The notes under the pieces were generated by a model, which searched no databases, had not been told where the DNA came from, and was given only the letters and a program-made list of their open reading frames with translations. From positions 1 through 7,965 of the forward strand of contig JAOUPE010000066.1 of the NCBI GenBank assembly GCA_029880025.1: DNA of 7,965 bases. The letters are read 5' to 3'. The stretch comes from Caldifarciminota bacterium. Lineage in GTDB: Bacteria > Hydrothermota > Tepidihabitantia > Tepidihabitantales > JAOUPE01. Numbering within the stretch: the stretch's first letter is position 1; each line of letters opens with the position of its first letter. Made by a program: the position numbers and the translations under genes. Below are positions 1-5,322 of the stretch, in pieces.

Positions 1-15
1 ACAGTCTTCTACTTT

Positions 16-67
16 AATCTTGTGCCAATCTCGTGTTAATCTCGTGGTTTGTTCTTAATCAGTGGTT
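16..67. repeat. 11-nt tandem direct repeat, AATCTCGTG type
   Basis: Three head-to-tail 11-nt units lie at 16-26 (AATCTTGTGCC), 27-37 (AATCTCGTGTT) and 38-48 (AATCTCGTGGT). A looser fourth copy, AATCAGTGGTT, lies at 57-67. On the minus strand these read as CACGAGATT-like units. No ORF covers them. The 11-nt period is near one helical turn. Similar degenerate intergenic repeats are common in some uncultured bacterial lineages, but that is recalled, not tested. Function unknown. Confidence 0.6.
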
Positions 68-79
68 TCTTCCTTCTTT

Positions 80-124
80 TCTGTGCCCTCTGTGGTTAAA
101 ATTTTTTTGTGTTTTCTGTGGTTA
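80..124. repeat. Short direct repeats, CTGTGGTTA type
   Basis: TCTGTGGTTA occurs exactly at 89-98 and 115-124. Each copy is preceded 9 nt upstream by a related GTG-containing unit (CTGTGCCC at 81, TTTGTG at 106). The blocks 80-98 and 106-124 are a 26-nt-displaced duplication matching at 15 of 19 positions. On the minus strand the units read TAACCACAGA. The tract sits directly downstream of the nrdJ-like remnant and next to the 11-nt repeats, so the two repeat types form one degenerate array. Confidence 0.55.
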
Positions 125-128
125 TAGT

Positions 129-302
129 TTAGGTTGGGCAGAGGTTGGTTAAGCAGCCGCCAGCATATTCAGTATCGGCTCGGACTAAACCCTCGGTAGT
201 ATCGGTCTGAAAATAAAGGACTTGCTGCCTTTTACTACCATAACGATATACCGTAATCTTTTTGCATCTCAATTCATAAGTAGCTGGTCGTTTCGGACTC
301 GT
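129..302 (-). pseudogene. C-terminal remnant of a class II (B12-dependent) ribonucleotide reductase
   Basis: The minus strand is open for 57 codons from just after an in-frame TAA (303-305) to a TAA at 129-131, and has no ATG. The translation contains CKKITVYRYGSKRQQVLYF and, near the end, EYAGGCLTNLCPT. The first resembles the conserved LGCKGITVYRxGS...QVL segment near the C terminus of class II ribonucleotide reductases (NrdJ), which reduce ribonucleotides using adenosylcobalamin. The second resembles their C-terminal redox tail with a cysteine pair (here C-x4-C). A complete enzyme has many hundreds of residues. The rest is absent, because this region instead holds the promoters of the divergently transcribed ribosomal operon. 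Two usually glycine positions are Arg and Lys here, which fits decay. The family assignment is from memory of the motif. It could instead be a recombined end or an assembly join. Confidence 0.55.
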
Positions 303-309
303 TTAAAAT

Positions 310-337
310 TTGAGATAGGCAAGTTAACGTTTATAAT
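310..337 (+). promoter_or_regulatory. Candidate distal promoter P1 of the ribosomal operon
   Basis: TTGAGA (310-315) is separated by 16 nt from a perfect TATAAT (332-337). This is near the sigma-70 consensus. Transcription would begin near 344 and give a leader of about 93 nt before rpsJ. That leader is AT-rich, and I see no GC-rich hairpin in it resembling an L4-binding leader. Confidence 0.5.
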
Positions 338-391
338 AATCTTACAAATTTTTGGTTGGTTATTTAATGTAATAATTTAGTATTAAAAAAC

Positions 392-419
392 TTGACAAAT
401 GGAAAAATTTTGCTACATT
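392..419 (+). promoter_or_regulatory. Candidate proximal promoter P2 of the ribosomal operon
   Basis: A perfect -35 TTGACA (392-397) is followed, after 16 nt, by an extended -10 element TGCTACATT (411-419). An A-rich run (385-390) lies just upstream, as in UP elements. Predicted transcription starts near 426, only about 12 nt before the rpsJ ATG, leaving room for little beyond the Shine-Dalgarno site GGAGA (429-433). Confidence 0.6.
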
Positions 420-437
420 TAAAGTTTCGGAGAAATT

Positions 438-755
438 ATGTTAAAAGACGCAGAAAAAATAAGAATTAAGTTAAAAGCATATGACCACCGTATCCTGGAC
501 CAATCGGCACGGGATATTGTCGATGCCGCACGCCGAACCGGTGCAATGGTTTCTGGTCCAATTCCTTTGCCAACAAAACGTTCACTTTATACGGTTTTGC
601 GTTCTCCGCATGTCGATAAAAAATCACGCGAACAATTCGAAATTAGAGTGCACAAACGATTAATTGAGATTTCTAATGCCACGGCTGAAATGGTAGATGC
701 CTTGATGAGATTAGAAGTGCCGGCTGGAGTCGAGGTAGAAATAAAATCAACATGA
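438..755 (+). CDS. rpsJ: 30S ribosomal protein S10
   Basis: S10 sits in the head of the small subunit; in many bacteria it also binds NusB in antitermination complexes. The 105 residues match the family length (about 103 in E. coli). Seen: AYDHRILDQSARDIV (14-28), TGAMVSGPIPLPT (34-46) leading into the extended loop, and SPHVDKKSREQFE (56-68), all family hallmarks. The ATG at 438 follows the Shine-Dalgarno GGAGA at 429-433. This is the first gene of the operon, and its TGA overlaps the rplC ATG as ATGA, so translation is probably coupled. None of the usual upstream str-operon genes (rpsL, rpsG, fusA, tuf) precede it in the window. Confidence 0.98.
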   Translation: MLKDAEKIRIKLKAYDHRILDQSARDIVDAARRTGAMVSGPIPLPTKRSLYTVLRSPHVDKKSREQFEIRVHKRLIEISNATAEMVDALMRLEVPAGVEVEIKST

Positions 756-1366
756 TTGGAATGTTAGGTAAAAAAATCGGAATGAGTCAAATCTATTCGG
801 AACGGGGTGATGTGGTTCCGACCACAATACTCGAAATCGGTCCCTGCTACGTTGTGCAAAAGAAAACTAAAGAAAAAGACGGCTATGATGCGTTACAGCT
901 CGGGTTTGGCAAAGTAAAGAATTTAAATAAACCGATGACCGGTCATTTTAAAAAGAATAAAATTCAGGCTTGTCATGAACTCAAGGAAATTCGAGTTTCT
1001 AATATAACCGAATACAACGTCGGACAGGAAATCAAGGTTAACGTTTTCAATCCAGGCGACAAGGTAGCGGTTATTGGATATACTAAGGGTAGAGGTTTTG
1101 CCGGTGGCGTGAAACGTTGGGGCTGGCATAGCGGACCAGCTTCACATGGCTCGATGTCACATCGCCGAATTGGTTCGGTCGGTTCAACGACCTCTCCGGG
1201 TCGACCATGGCGCGGCAGAACTTTACCAGGACAATACGGCAATGAACGGGTTACGGTGAAGAATTTAAAAGTGCTTAAGGTTGATGACGAGAATAATTTA
1301 CTTTTCGTAAAGGGCGCGGTGCCCGGACCAAAAAACGGTATGATAATGGTAGAGAAATCAAAATGA
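752..1366 (+). CDS. rplC: 50S ribosomal protein L3
   Basis: L3 is an early-assembling 50S protein whose long loop reaches toward the peptidyl transferase centre. The length of 204 residues is normal (about 209 in E. coli). Seen: the N-terminal GMLGKKIGMSQIY, KGRGFAGGVKRWGW (112-125), SHGSMSHRRIGSVG (131-144) and PGQYGNERVTV (159-169). Q161 aligns with the glutamine that PrmB methylates in E. coli (GQMGNERVT), so methylation is possible if a prmB exists. The start could be ATG 752 or, less likely, the in-frame ATG 761 (M4). It overlaps rpsJ by 4 nt and rplD by 4 nt. Confidence 0.98.
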   Translation: MIGMLGKKIGMSQIYSERGDVVPTTILEIGPCYVVQKKTKEKDGYDALQLGFGKVKNLNKPMTGHFKKNKIQACHELKEIRVSNITEYNVGQEIKVNVFNPGDKVAVIGYTKGRGFAGGVKRWGWHSGPASHGSMSHRRIGSVGSTTSPGRPWRGRTLPGQYGNERVTVKNLKVLKVDDENNLLFVKGAVPGPKNGMIMVEKSK

Positions 1367-2019
1367 TGGCTGAAGTAATATCAACAACTGGTGAAAGACA
1401 GGAAGAGATTAATCTGCCCGAAAATATTTTTAACCAGAAATCGAATCCTGGATTAATCTGGGAAGCGATTCGTAATCATCTGGCAAATCAGCGGGAAGGT
1501 AATGCTAAGACTAAATCGAAAGGTGAGGTTTCCGGCGGCGGGAAAAAACCCTGGCGCCAGAAACATACCGGTCGGGCTCGACATGGTTCGATTCGCTCGC
1601 CAATCTGGGTCGGCGGCGGAGTCGTGTTCGGTCCAAGTCCAAGAGATTATTCAGTACAAATGCCAAAAAAGAAGAAGCAGAAGGCACTTCTGGTTGCCCT
1701 GTCCGATAAGATGAAGACAAGCGCTCTAAAGGTCATTTCCGATTTAACCCTGGAAACGAACAAGACAAAAGAAATGGCAAAGGTTCTTTCCGGACTCGGT
1801 CTTAAAGAAACTCGAACCTTAATCTTGTTGGATTCAATCTCCGAGGATTTGAAACATGCCGCAAGAAATATCCCAAATCTTAATTTGAAACGTGCGAAAG
1901 ATTTGAATATCTATGATGTGGTCGGTGCCGAAAAAATAATATTCTCGAAAAATGGCATTGAGCAGTTTATCGCAAATTACAGTAATAAATCGGGTAAAAC
2001 CGAGGTGACTAATGATTGA
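1363..2019 (+). CDS. rplD: 50S ribosomal protein L4
   Basis: L4 binds 23S rRNA domain I, lines the peptide exit tunnel and in E. coli represses its own S10 operon. The 218 residues compare with about 201 in E. coli; the excess is at the N terminus and the lysine-rich tail. The diagnostic tunnel loop is present: GGGKKPWRQKHTGRARHGS (58-76) followed by RSPIWVGGGVVFGPSPRDY (78-96). In the usual QKGTGRAR the glycine is His68 here. ATG 1363 overlaps the rplC TGA; a second ATG follows at once (1366), so the first two residues are ambiguous. No L4-type leader structure is evident before rpsJ, so autoregulation of the E. coli kind cannot be inferred. Confidence 0.98.
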   Translation: MMAEVISTTGERQEEINLPENIFNQKSNPGLIWEAIRNHLANQREGNAKTKSKGEVSGGGKKPWRQKHTGRARHGSIRSPIWVGGGVVFGPSPRDYSVQMPKKKKQKALLVALSDKMKTSALKVISDLTLETNKTKEMAKVLSGLGLKETRTLILLDSISEDLKHAARNIPNLNLKRAKDLNIYDVVGAEKIIFSKNGIEQFIANYSNKSGKTEVTND

Positions 2020-2302
2020 GCCACAAAAGATAATCGTTCGATCGATTGTCACCGAGAAGTCAGAAAGAATTAGAGAAAATCATAACCAATATACTTTTAG
2101 AGTGAAAAAAGAGGTCAATAAGATTCAGATTCGAAAAGCGGTGGAGAAACTATTTAACGTTAAAGTCGAGAAGGTGCGAGTGATGAATTTTCTGGGAAAA
2201 CCAAAACGAATGGGTGTGTTTCTGGGTAAGCGGTCAGACTGGAAAAAGGCGGTGGTCACCCTGAAAAAAGGTGAAAAAATTGAAAGCCTGGGTCGCACAT
2301 GA
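2012..2302 (+). CDS. rplW: 50S ribosomal protein L23
   Basis: L23 lies at the tunnel exit, where trigger factor and the signal recognition particle dock. The 96 residues fit the family. Seen: an N-terminal IVTEKSE (12-18), YTFRVKKEVNKIQIRKAVEK (27-46), LFNVKVEKVRV (47-57) and GKPKRMG (62-68). It overlaps the end of rplD by 8 nt and has its own Shine-Dalgarno GAGGTGA at 2002-2008 inside rplD. The 22-nt gap to rplB is spanned by an 8-codon mini-ORF listed separately. Confidence 0.97.
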   Translation: MIEPQKIIVRSIVTEKSERIRENHNQYTFRVKKEVNKIQIRKAVEKLFNVKVEKVRVMNFLGKPKRMGVFLGKRSDWKKAVVTLKKGEKIESLGRT

Positions 2303-2325
2303 TGTTCAATGACTTGGAGAGCTGA
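2299..2325 (+). other. 8-codon mini-ORF bridging rplW and rplB
   Basis: ATG at 2299 overlaps the rplW stop (ATGA, 2299-2302). The frame encodes MMFNDLES and stops at TGA 2323-2325, which overlaps the rplB start (TGATG, 2323-2327). The rplB Shine-Dalgarno GGAGA (2316-2320) lies inside it. There is no protein-level evidence. If translated, its likely role is to carry ribosomes across the spacer and couple rplW to rplB. Confidence 0.35.
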
Positions 2326-3149
2326 TGGGGATTAAGACATATCGACCAATTCCAATGTCGCGCCGGTATCGTTCAGTTGCGTCATTCGAAGAAATCACAA
2401 CCGAAAAACCTCACAAAAATTTACTGGTGCCCAAGCGAAAACGGGGCGGTAGAAATAATCAAGGTCGGATTACCGCCAAATATCGGGGCGGCGGTGAAAA
2501 ACAACATTATCGTCTAATCGATTTTAAACGCAACAAACAAGGTATCCCAGCCAGAGTGGTTTCGATTGAATATGACCCAAACCGCTCGGCTCGAATCGCG
2601 CTATTGTGTTATAAAGACGGTGAATATCGTTACATCCTGGCCTGCGAAGGATTGTATCCAGGTTATGAGGTTATTGCCGGACGAAATATTGGAATTAAAA
2701 TTGGAAATGCGATGCCGCTGCAAGATATTCCAGTTGGCGTCGAAATACACAACCTGCAACTTTACCCTAATCACCATGCCTTTTTGGTTCGCAGTGCTGG
2801 TTCTTCAGCCCAGATTTTAGCCAAAGAAGAGGAACACGCGGTCATAAAATTACCATCCGGCGAGATTAGAAAATTTTCTTTGGACTGTCTTGCTACGATT
2901 GGTAAGGTTTCCAATCCAGACCATAAAGATATTTCGATTGGCAAAGCCGGTAGAATGCGACATCGAGGGATAAGACCAAGAACCCGAGCCGTGGCAATGA
3001 ACCCGATTGACCACCCGATGGGCGGCGGTGAAGGTAAATCTTCGGGCGGACGCCATCCCTGTTCGGAAAAGGGTATTGTGGCTAAAGGTAAAAAGACCCG
3101 TAAGCAAAATAAGTTCTCGGATAAATTGATTGTGCAACGGAGAAAATAA
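2325..3149 (+). CDS. rplB: 50S ribosomal protein L2
   Basis: L2 is needed for subunit association, tRNA binding and peptidyl transfer, and is among the most conserved 50S proteins. The 274 residues match the family (273 in E. coli). Seen: KRGGRNNQGRIT (39-50), the central SH3-like RNA-binding core, RPRTRAVAMNPIDHPMGGGE (217-236) and the basic tail ending LIVQRRK. His230 corresponds to E. coli H229 (mature numbering), the histidine tied to peptidyl transfer. The next His of the usual DHPHGGGEG is Met232, and the usual RG before VAMNP is R-A222. Start ATG 2325 has Shine-Dalgarno GGAGA at 2316-2320. Its TAA overlaps the rpsS ATG by 1 nt (TAATG). Confidence 0.98.
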   Translation: MGIKTYRPIPMSRRYRSVASFEEITTEKPHKNLLVPKRKRGGRNNQGRITAKYRGGGEKQHYRLIDFKRNKQGIPARVVSIEYDPNRSARIALLCYKDGEYRYILACEGLYPGYEVIAGRNIGIKIGNAMPLQDIPVGVEIHNLQLYPNHHAFLVRSAGSSAQILAKEEEHAVIKLPSGEIRKFSLDCLATIGKVSNPDHKDISIGKAGRMRHRGIRPRTRAVAMNPIDHPMGGGEGKSSGGRHPCSEKGIVAKGKKTRKQNKFSDKLIVQRRK

Positions 3150-3442
3150 TGGGCAGGTCGACAAAAAAGGGTCCCTATATTGACGAAAAACTTTTTAAGA
3201 AAATAAAGAAGTTGGTCGATGCCGGTGAAAAAAGAACAATCAAGACCTATGCCCGGCGCAGTGTGATTCCACCCGAGTTTGTTGGTATGACAATTGCAGT
3301 CCATACCGGTAATCGGTTCGTCCCGGTATATATCACGGAACGGATGGTTGGTCATCGGTTAGGTGAGTTTGCGCCGACCCGAACCTTTCGTGCTCATTCT
3401 GGGCAAAGACGAGAGAAGAAAGAAGAGGGAGCAGTTAAGTAA
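3149..3442 (+). CDS. rpsS: 30S ribosomal protein S19
   Basis: S19 binds in the 30S head near the A-site tRNA, in complex with S13. The 97 residues are typical. Seen: GRSTKKGPYID (2-12), IKTYARRSVIPPEFVGMTIA (31-50), and the signature MVGHRLGEFAPTRTF (66-80). The C-terminal tail is highly charged. The start overlaps the rplB stop by 1 nt and has Shine-Dalgarno GGAG at 3139-3142. Downstream, its TAA overlaps a second ATG (TAATG at 3440-3444) that opens a 4-codon ORF in the rplV frame. Confidence 0.98.
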   Translation: MGRSTKKGPYIDEKLFKKIKKLVDAGEKRTIKTYARRSVIPPEFVGMTIAVHTGNRFVPVYITERMVGHRLGEFAPTRTFRAHSGQRREKKEEGAVK

Positions 3443-3456
3443 TGCGAGAAGTATAG
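3442..3456 (+). other. 4-codon mini-ORF, in frame with rplV, bridging rpsS and rplV
   Basis: ATG at 3442 overlaps the rpsS TAA (TAATG). It encodes MREV and ends at TAG 3454-3456, one codon before the rplV ATG at 3460. It is in the rplV frame (18 nt apart) and has a good Shine-Dalgarno, GAGGGAG (3425-3431), 10 nt upstream. This looks like a former rplV start, of the same TAATG design as at rplB-rpsS and rplV-rpsC, now interrupted by a stop and serving at most as a coupling leader. Confidence 0.4.
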
Positions 3457-3459
3457 GAG
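3455..3459 (+). promoter_or_regulatory. AGGAG directly abutting the rplV start
   Basis: AGGAG touches the rplV ATG with no spacer, a geometry that ordinary Shine-Dalgarno pairing does not favour. The only other in-frame upstream ATG (3442) is followed by TAG, and no GTG or TTG intervenes, so ATG 3460 stands. Initiation may rely on ribosomes ending at TAG 3454-3456 or on a weaker site such as GAGAAG (3446-3451). Confidence 0.35.
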
Positions 3460-3816
3460 ATGGAAGCAAAAGCACTCAGCCGTTACCAGCGTGTCTCAGC
3501 CAAGAAGATTAATCGAATTTTAGAATTAATTCGAGGTCGAGACGTACCGGAGGCGTTTAACATTTTAACTTTTTTGGCGAAACCGACCAAGCAAGGCGTC
3601 CTCAAGACATTAAATTCAGCGGTTGCCAATGCCATTGTCCTGGGGGGCAAGGCAAAACTGTCCGAAAAAGATTTGTATGTAAAAGAAGCGGTAGTAAACG
3701 GCGGTCCAATGATGAAACGCTGGCAGGCGGGTCCGCGCGGTTCGGCTTCGATTATTCGACACCGCACTTGCCATATCTATATTGTTGTCGCAAGTAAAGA
3801 AGGAGTCAAGAAATAA
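3460..3816 (+). CDS. rplV: 50S ribosomal protein L22
   Basis: L22 contacts all 23S rRNA domains, and its long beta-hairpin lines the exit tunnel constriction opposite L4. The 118 residues are slightly longer than E. coli L22 (110). Seen: RYQRVSAKKINRILELIRG (8-26), SAVANAIV (53-60), and the hairpin MMKRWQAGPRG (84-94) then RTCHIYIVV (102-110). The MKR at 85-87 aligns with the E. coli MKR whose deletion confers erythromycin resistance. The tip after it (WQAGPRGSASII) departs from the usual xxPRAxGRAxxI, and RTCH replaces RTSH. ATG 3460 is the only usable start and gives the family N terminus. Its TAA overlaps the rpsC ATG by 1 nt. Confidence 0.97.
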   Translation: MEAKALSRYQRVSAKKINRILELIRGRDVPEAFNILTFLAKPTKQGVLKTLNSAVANAIVLGGKAKLSEKDLYVKEAVVNGGPMMKRWQAGPRGSASIIRHRTCHIYIVVASKEGVKK

Positions 3817-4451
3817 TGGGACAGAAGACACATCCGTTAGGTTTTCGTTTAGGAATTACCAAGGACTGGAAATCGGCTTGGTTTGATGAAAAAAATTATC
3901 GAAAATATTTATTAGAAGATTTAAAGATTCGACGTTATATCAAAGCCAAATTGAATGAGGCAATGATTTCGGATATCGCTATTAAAAGAGTTGCCAATCG
4001 AACCTCGATAACGATTCATACCGCTCGTCCGGGTATGGTTTTTGGTGCCAGGCGTCAGAACCTGGATGCGCTGCGGGAAGAGATTAAGCGTTTGATTGGT
4101 CATGATGTGATGATTTCAGTTGAGGTGGTTCGGGTTCCCGAATTAGAATCTCAACTGGTGGCGGAAAACATTGCCCGGCAATTAGAACAACGGGTTGCCC
4201 ACCGCCGAGCAATGAAACGAGCCGTGAATCAAGCCATGCGCCTGGGCGGGGCTGGAATCAAGATTCAGGTTAGCGGTAGATTGGGCGGGGTTGAGATTGC
4301 ACGCTCGGAACGTTATCAGGCTGGAACCGTCCCCTTGCAAACTTTACGGGCAGATATCGATTATTCAATTGATGTGGCAAAGACTATTTATGGAACCTGT
4401 GGAGTTAAAGTTTGGATAAATAAAGGTCCAGTCATACCAACGCCGAGGTAA
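3816..4451 (+). CDS. rpsC: 30S ribosomal protein S3
   Basis: S3 forms part of the mRNA entry channel and contributes to the ribosome's mRNA helicase activity. The length is 211 residues. Order: N-terminal GQKTHPLGFRLG (2-13); a type-2 KH domain around 39-107 with TIHTARPGMVFG (66-77); then RRAMKRAV (130-137), corresponding to the E. coli RRAMK helicase residues, and the signature VSGRLGGVEIARSE (152-165) with LRADIDY (177-183). The KH loop, normally G-K/R-K/R-G, reads GARR (77-80), so its second glycine is missing. The start overlaps rplV by 1 nt; Shine-Dalgarno AAGGAG is at 3800-3805. Three nt separate it from rplP. Confidence 0.98.
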   Translation: MGQKTHPLGFRLGITKDWKSAWFDEKNYRKYLLEDLKIRRYIKAKLNEAMISDIAIKRVANRTSITIHTARPGMVFGARRQNLDALREEIKRLIGHDVMISVEVVRVPELESQLVAENIARQLEQRVAHRRAMKRAVNQAMRLGGAGIKIQVSGRLGGVEIARSERYQAGTVPLQTLRADIDYSIDVAKTIYGTCGVKVWINKGPVIPTPR

Positions 4452-4454
4452 AAA

Positions 4455-4883
4455 ATGCTAATGCCAAAACGGGTTAAATACCGAAAACAGCAACGAGGTC
4501 GAAGAAAAGGTAAAGCGACGGCAGCCAATAAACTGGATTTTGGCGAGTTCGGTTTACAGGCACTGGAACCGGTCTGGGTAACCGGAAGGCAAATTGAGGC
4601 ATCACGAGTTGCCATCACTAAATTTATGAAGAAAGCCGGAAAACTTTGGATTAGAATCTTTCCGGACAAGCCGATTTCCAAAAAACCAGCCGAAACAAGA
4701 ATGGGCACCGGCAAAGGCGCTCCTGAGTTTTGGGTGAGCGTGGTAAAACCGGGTAGAATCCTATTTGAAGTAGACGGTATTGGCGAGACTGATTCCCGAG
4801 CCGCTTTACGACTGGCAGCAAGCAAACTGCCGTGTCGAACCCGGGTCATAAAACGTGGGGAGATTGGTTATGAAGCCTTCTGA
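4455..4883 (+). CDS. rplP: 50S ribosomal protein L16
   Basis: L16 helps form the A-site region of the 50S subunit and is added late in assembly. The 142 residues compare with 136 in E. coli. Seen: the canonical start MLMPKRVKYRKQQRGR (1-16), FGLQALEPVWVTGRQIEA (32-49), and RMGTGKGAPEFWV (82-94). Arg82 aligns with the E. coli arginine hydroxylated by the oxygenase YcfD/RoxA; whether that occurs here is unknown. ATG 4455 is preferred over ATG 4461 because MLMPKR is the usual family start and GAGG (4445-4448) lies 6 nt upstream. The 3' end overlaps rpmC by 14 nt. Confidence 0.98.
   Translation: MLMPKRVKYRKQQRGRRKGKATAANKLDFGEFGLQALEPVWVTGRQIEASRVAITKFMKKAGKLWIRIFPDKPISKKPAETRMGTGKGAPEFWVSVVKPGRILFEVDGIGETDSRAALRLAASKLPCRTRVIKRGEIGYEAF
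4857..4863 (+). promoter_or_regulatory. Shine-Dalgarno that fixes the rpmC start
   Basis: GGGGAGA lies inside the end of rplP, 6 nt before ATG 4870. It favours that ATG over the in-frame GTG at 4855, which has no such site upstream. Confidence 0.65.
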
Positions 4884-5094
4884 GTTCCGCAATATGACCC
4901 TTGACGAACTTAAGCGGACGATTGCCTCATTGCGTGATGAATACTTTAAACTTCGAATTCGTCGCGGCAGCGAAGCATTACCCAACCCTTTACGGTTACG
5001 AGTGATTCGGCGCGATATTGCTAAAGCATTGACCATCTTAAAAGAATTGGATAAAAAAGAAACGGTAGAAAAGGGTGAGAATGCGAAATCATAG
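4870..5094 (+). CDS. rpmC: 50S ribosomal protein L29
   Basis: L29 is a small helical hairpin protein near the tunnel exit beside L23, close to where nascent-chain factors dock. It has 74 residues from ATG 4870; a GTG at 4855 would add five residues but lacks a Shine-Dalgarno and the family N terminus (MKPSEFRxMTLDEL). The family signature NPLRLRVIRRDIAKA (39-53) is intact, followed by an acidic/basic tail. It overlaps rplP by 14 nt and rpsQ by 14 nt, so it is embedded at both ends and probably tightly coupled. It ends in TAG, one of two TAG stops in the operon. Confidence 0.96.
   Translation: MKPSEFRNMTLDELKRTIASLRDEYFKLRIRRGSEALPNPLRLRVIRRDIAKALTILKELDKKETVEKGENAKS
5071..5079 (+). promoter_or_regulatory. 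Ribosome binding site that decides the rpsQ start
   Basis: AAGGGTGAG lies inside the end of rpmC. Its AAGG core (5071-5074) is 6 nt from ATG 5081. The in-frame GTG at 5075 directly follows this core, with no spacing, so ATG 5081 is preferred. Confidence 0.5.
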
Positions 5095-5320
5095 AAGGAC
5101 AATCGCGGGAGTGGTGAAAAGCGACCGAATGAATAAAACGGTGGTCGTCCAGATTGAGAAGTTTCAATTCAACCCCAAATACAAAAAATACCGACGCCTG
5201 CACACTAAAATTTATGCCCATGATGAGAAGGAAGACTGTAAAATCGGAGACCGCGTTTTGTTGATGGAGACAAGACCGATTTCAAAACTTAAACGGTGGC
5301 GAGTGATTAAAAAGTTTTAG
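5081..5320 (+). CDS. rpsQ: 30S ribosomal protein S17
   Basis: S17 is a primary 16S rRNA-binding protein with an OB fold, important early in 30S assembly. The 79 residues from ATG 5081 match the family (about 84). Seen: RRTIAGVVKSDRMNKTVVVQ (5-24), the first OB strands, and the exact signature GDRVLLMETRPIS (56-68) followed by KLKRWRV. A GTG at 5075 would add two residues. It overlaps rpmC by 14 nt. A 24-nt spacer, the longest in the operon, separates it from rplN and contains a 3-codon ORF at 5323-5334. Confidence 0.97.
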   Translation: MRNHRRTIAGVVKSDRMNKTVVVQIEKFQFNPKYKKYRRLHTKIYAHDEKEDCKIGDRVLLMETRPISKLKRWRVIKKF

Positions 5321-5322
5321 CG

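Noticed and set aside
16..124. A CRISPR array
   Set aside because: Units are 9-11 nt, degenerate and without spacers of regular length, and no cas gene is nearby.
131..302. A tRNA or other structured RNA in the 5' intergenic region
   Set aside because: I looked for a T-arm (GTTCGA-type) and paired acceptor ends on both strands and found none. The GC-richer part is explained by the minus-strand coding remnant.
344..437. A ribosomal-protein-binding leader RNA before rpsJ
   Set aside because: The stretch is AT-rich, with only short AAAATTTT-type palindromes and no GC-containing stem resembling a known leader.
2771..3355. A 194-codon open frame on the minus strand
   Set aside because: It lies antisense to rplB and rpsS, both certain genes, and its translation matches no family I recognise. 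It is a shadow of their codon bias.
3454..3456. TAG read as an amino acid in this organism
   Set aside because: rpmC and rpsQ end in TAG at the expected family lengths, so TAG works as a stop here.
4388..4849. A 153-codon open frame on the minus strand
   Set aside because: It is antisense to rplP and the rpsC end, with no Shine-Dalgarno or recognisable domain, so it is a shadow frame.
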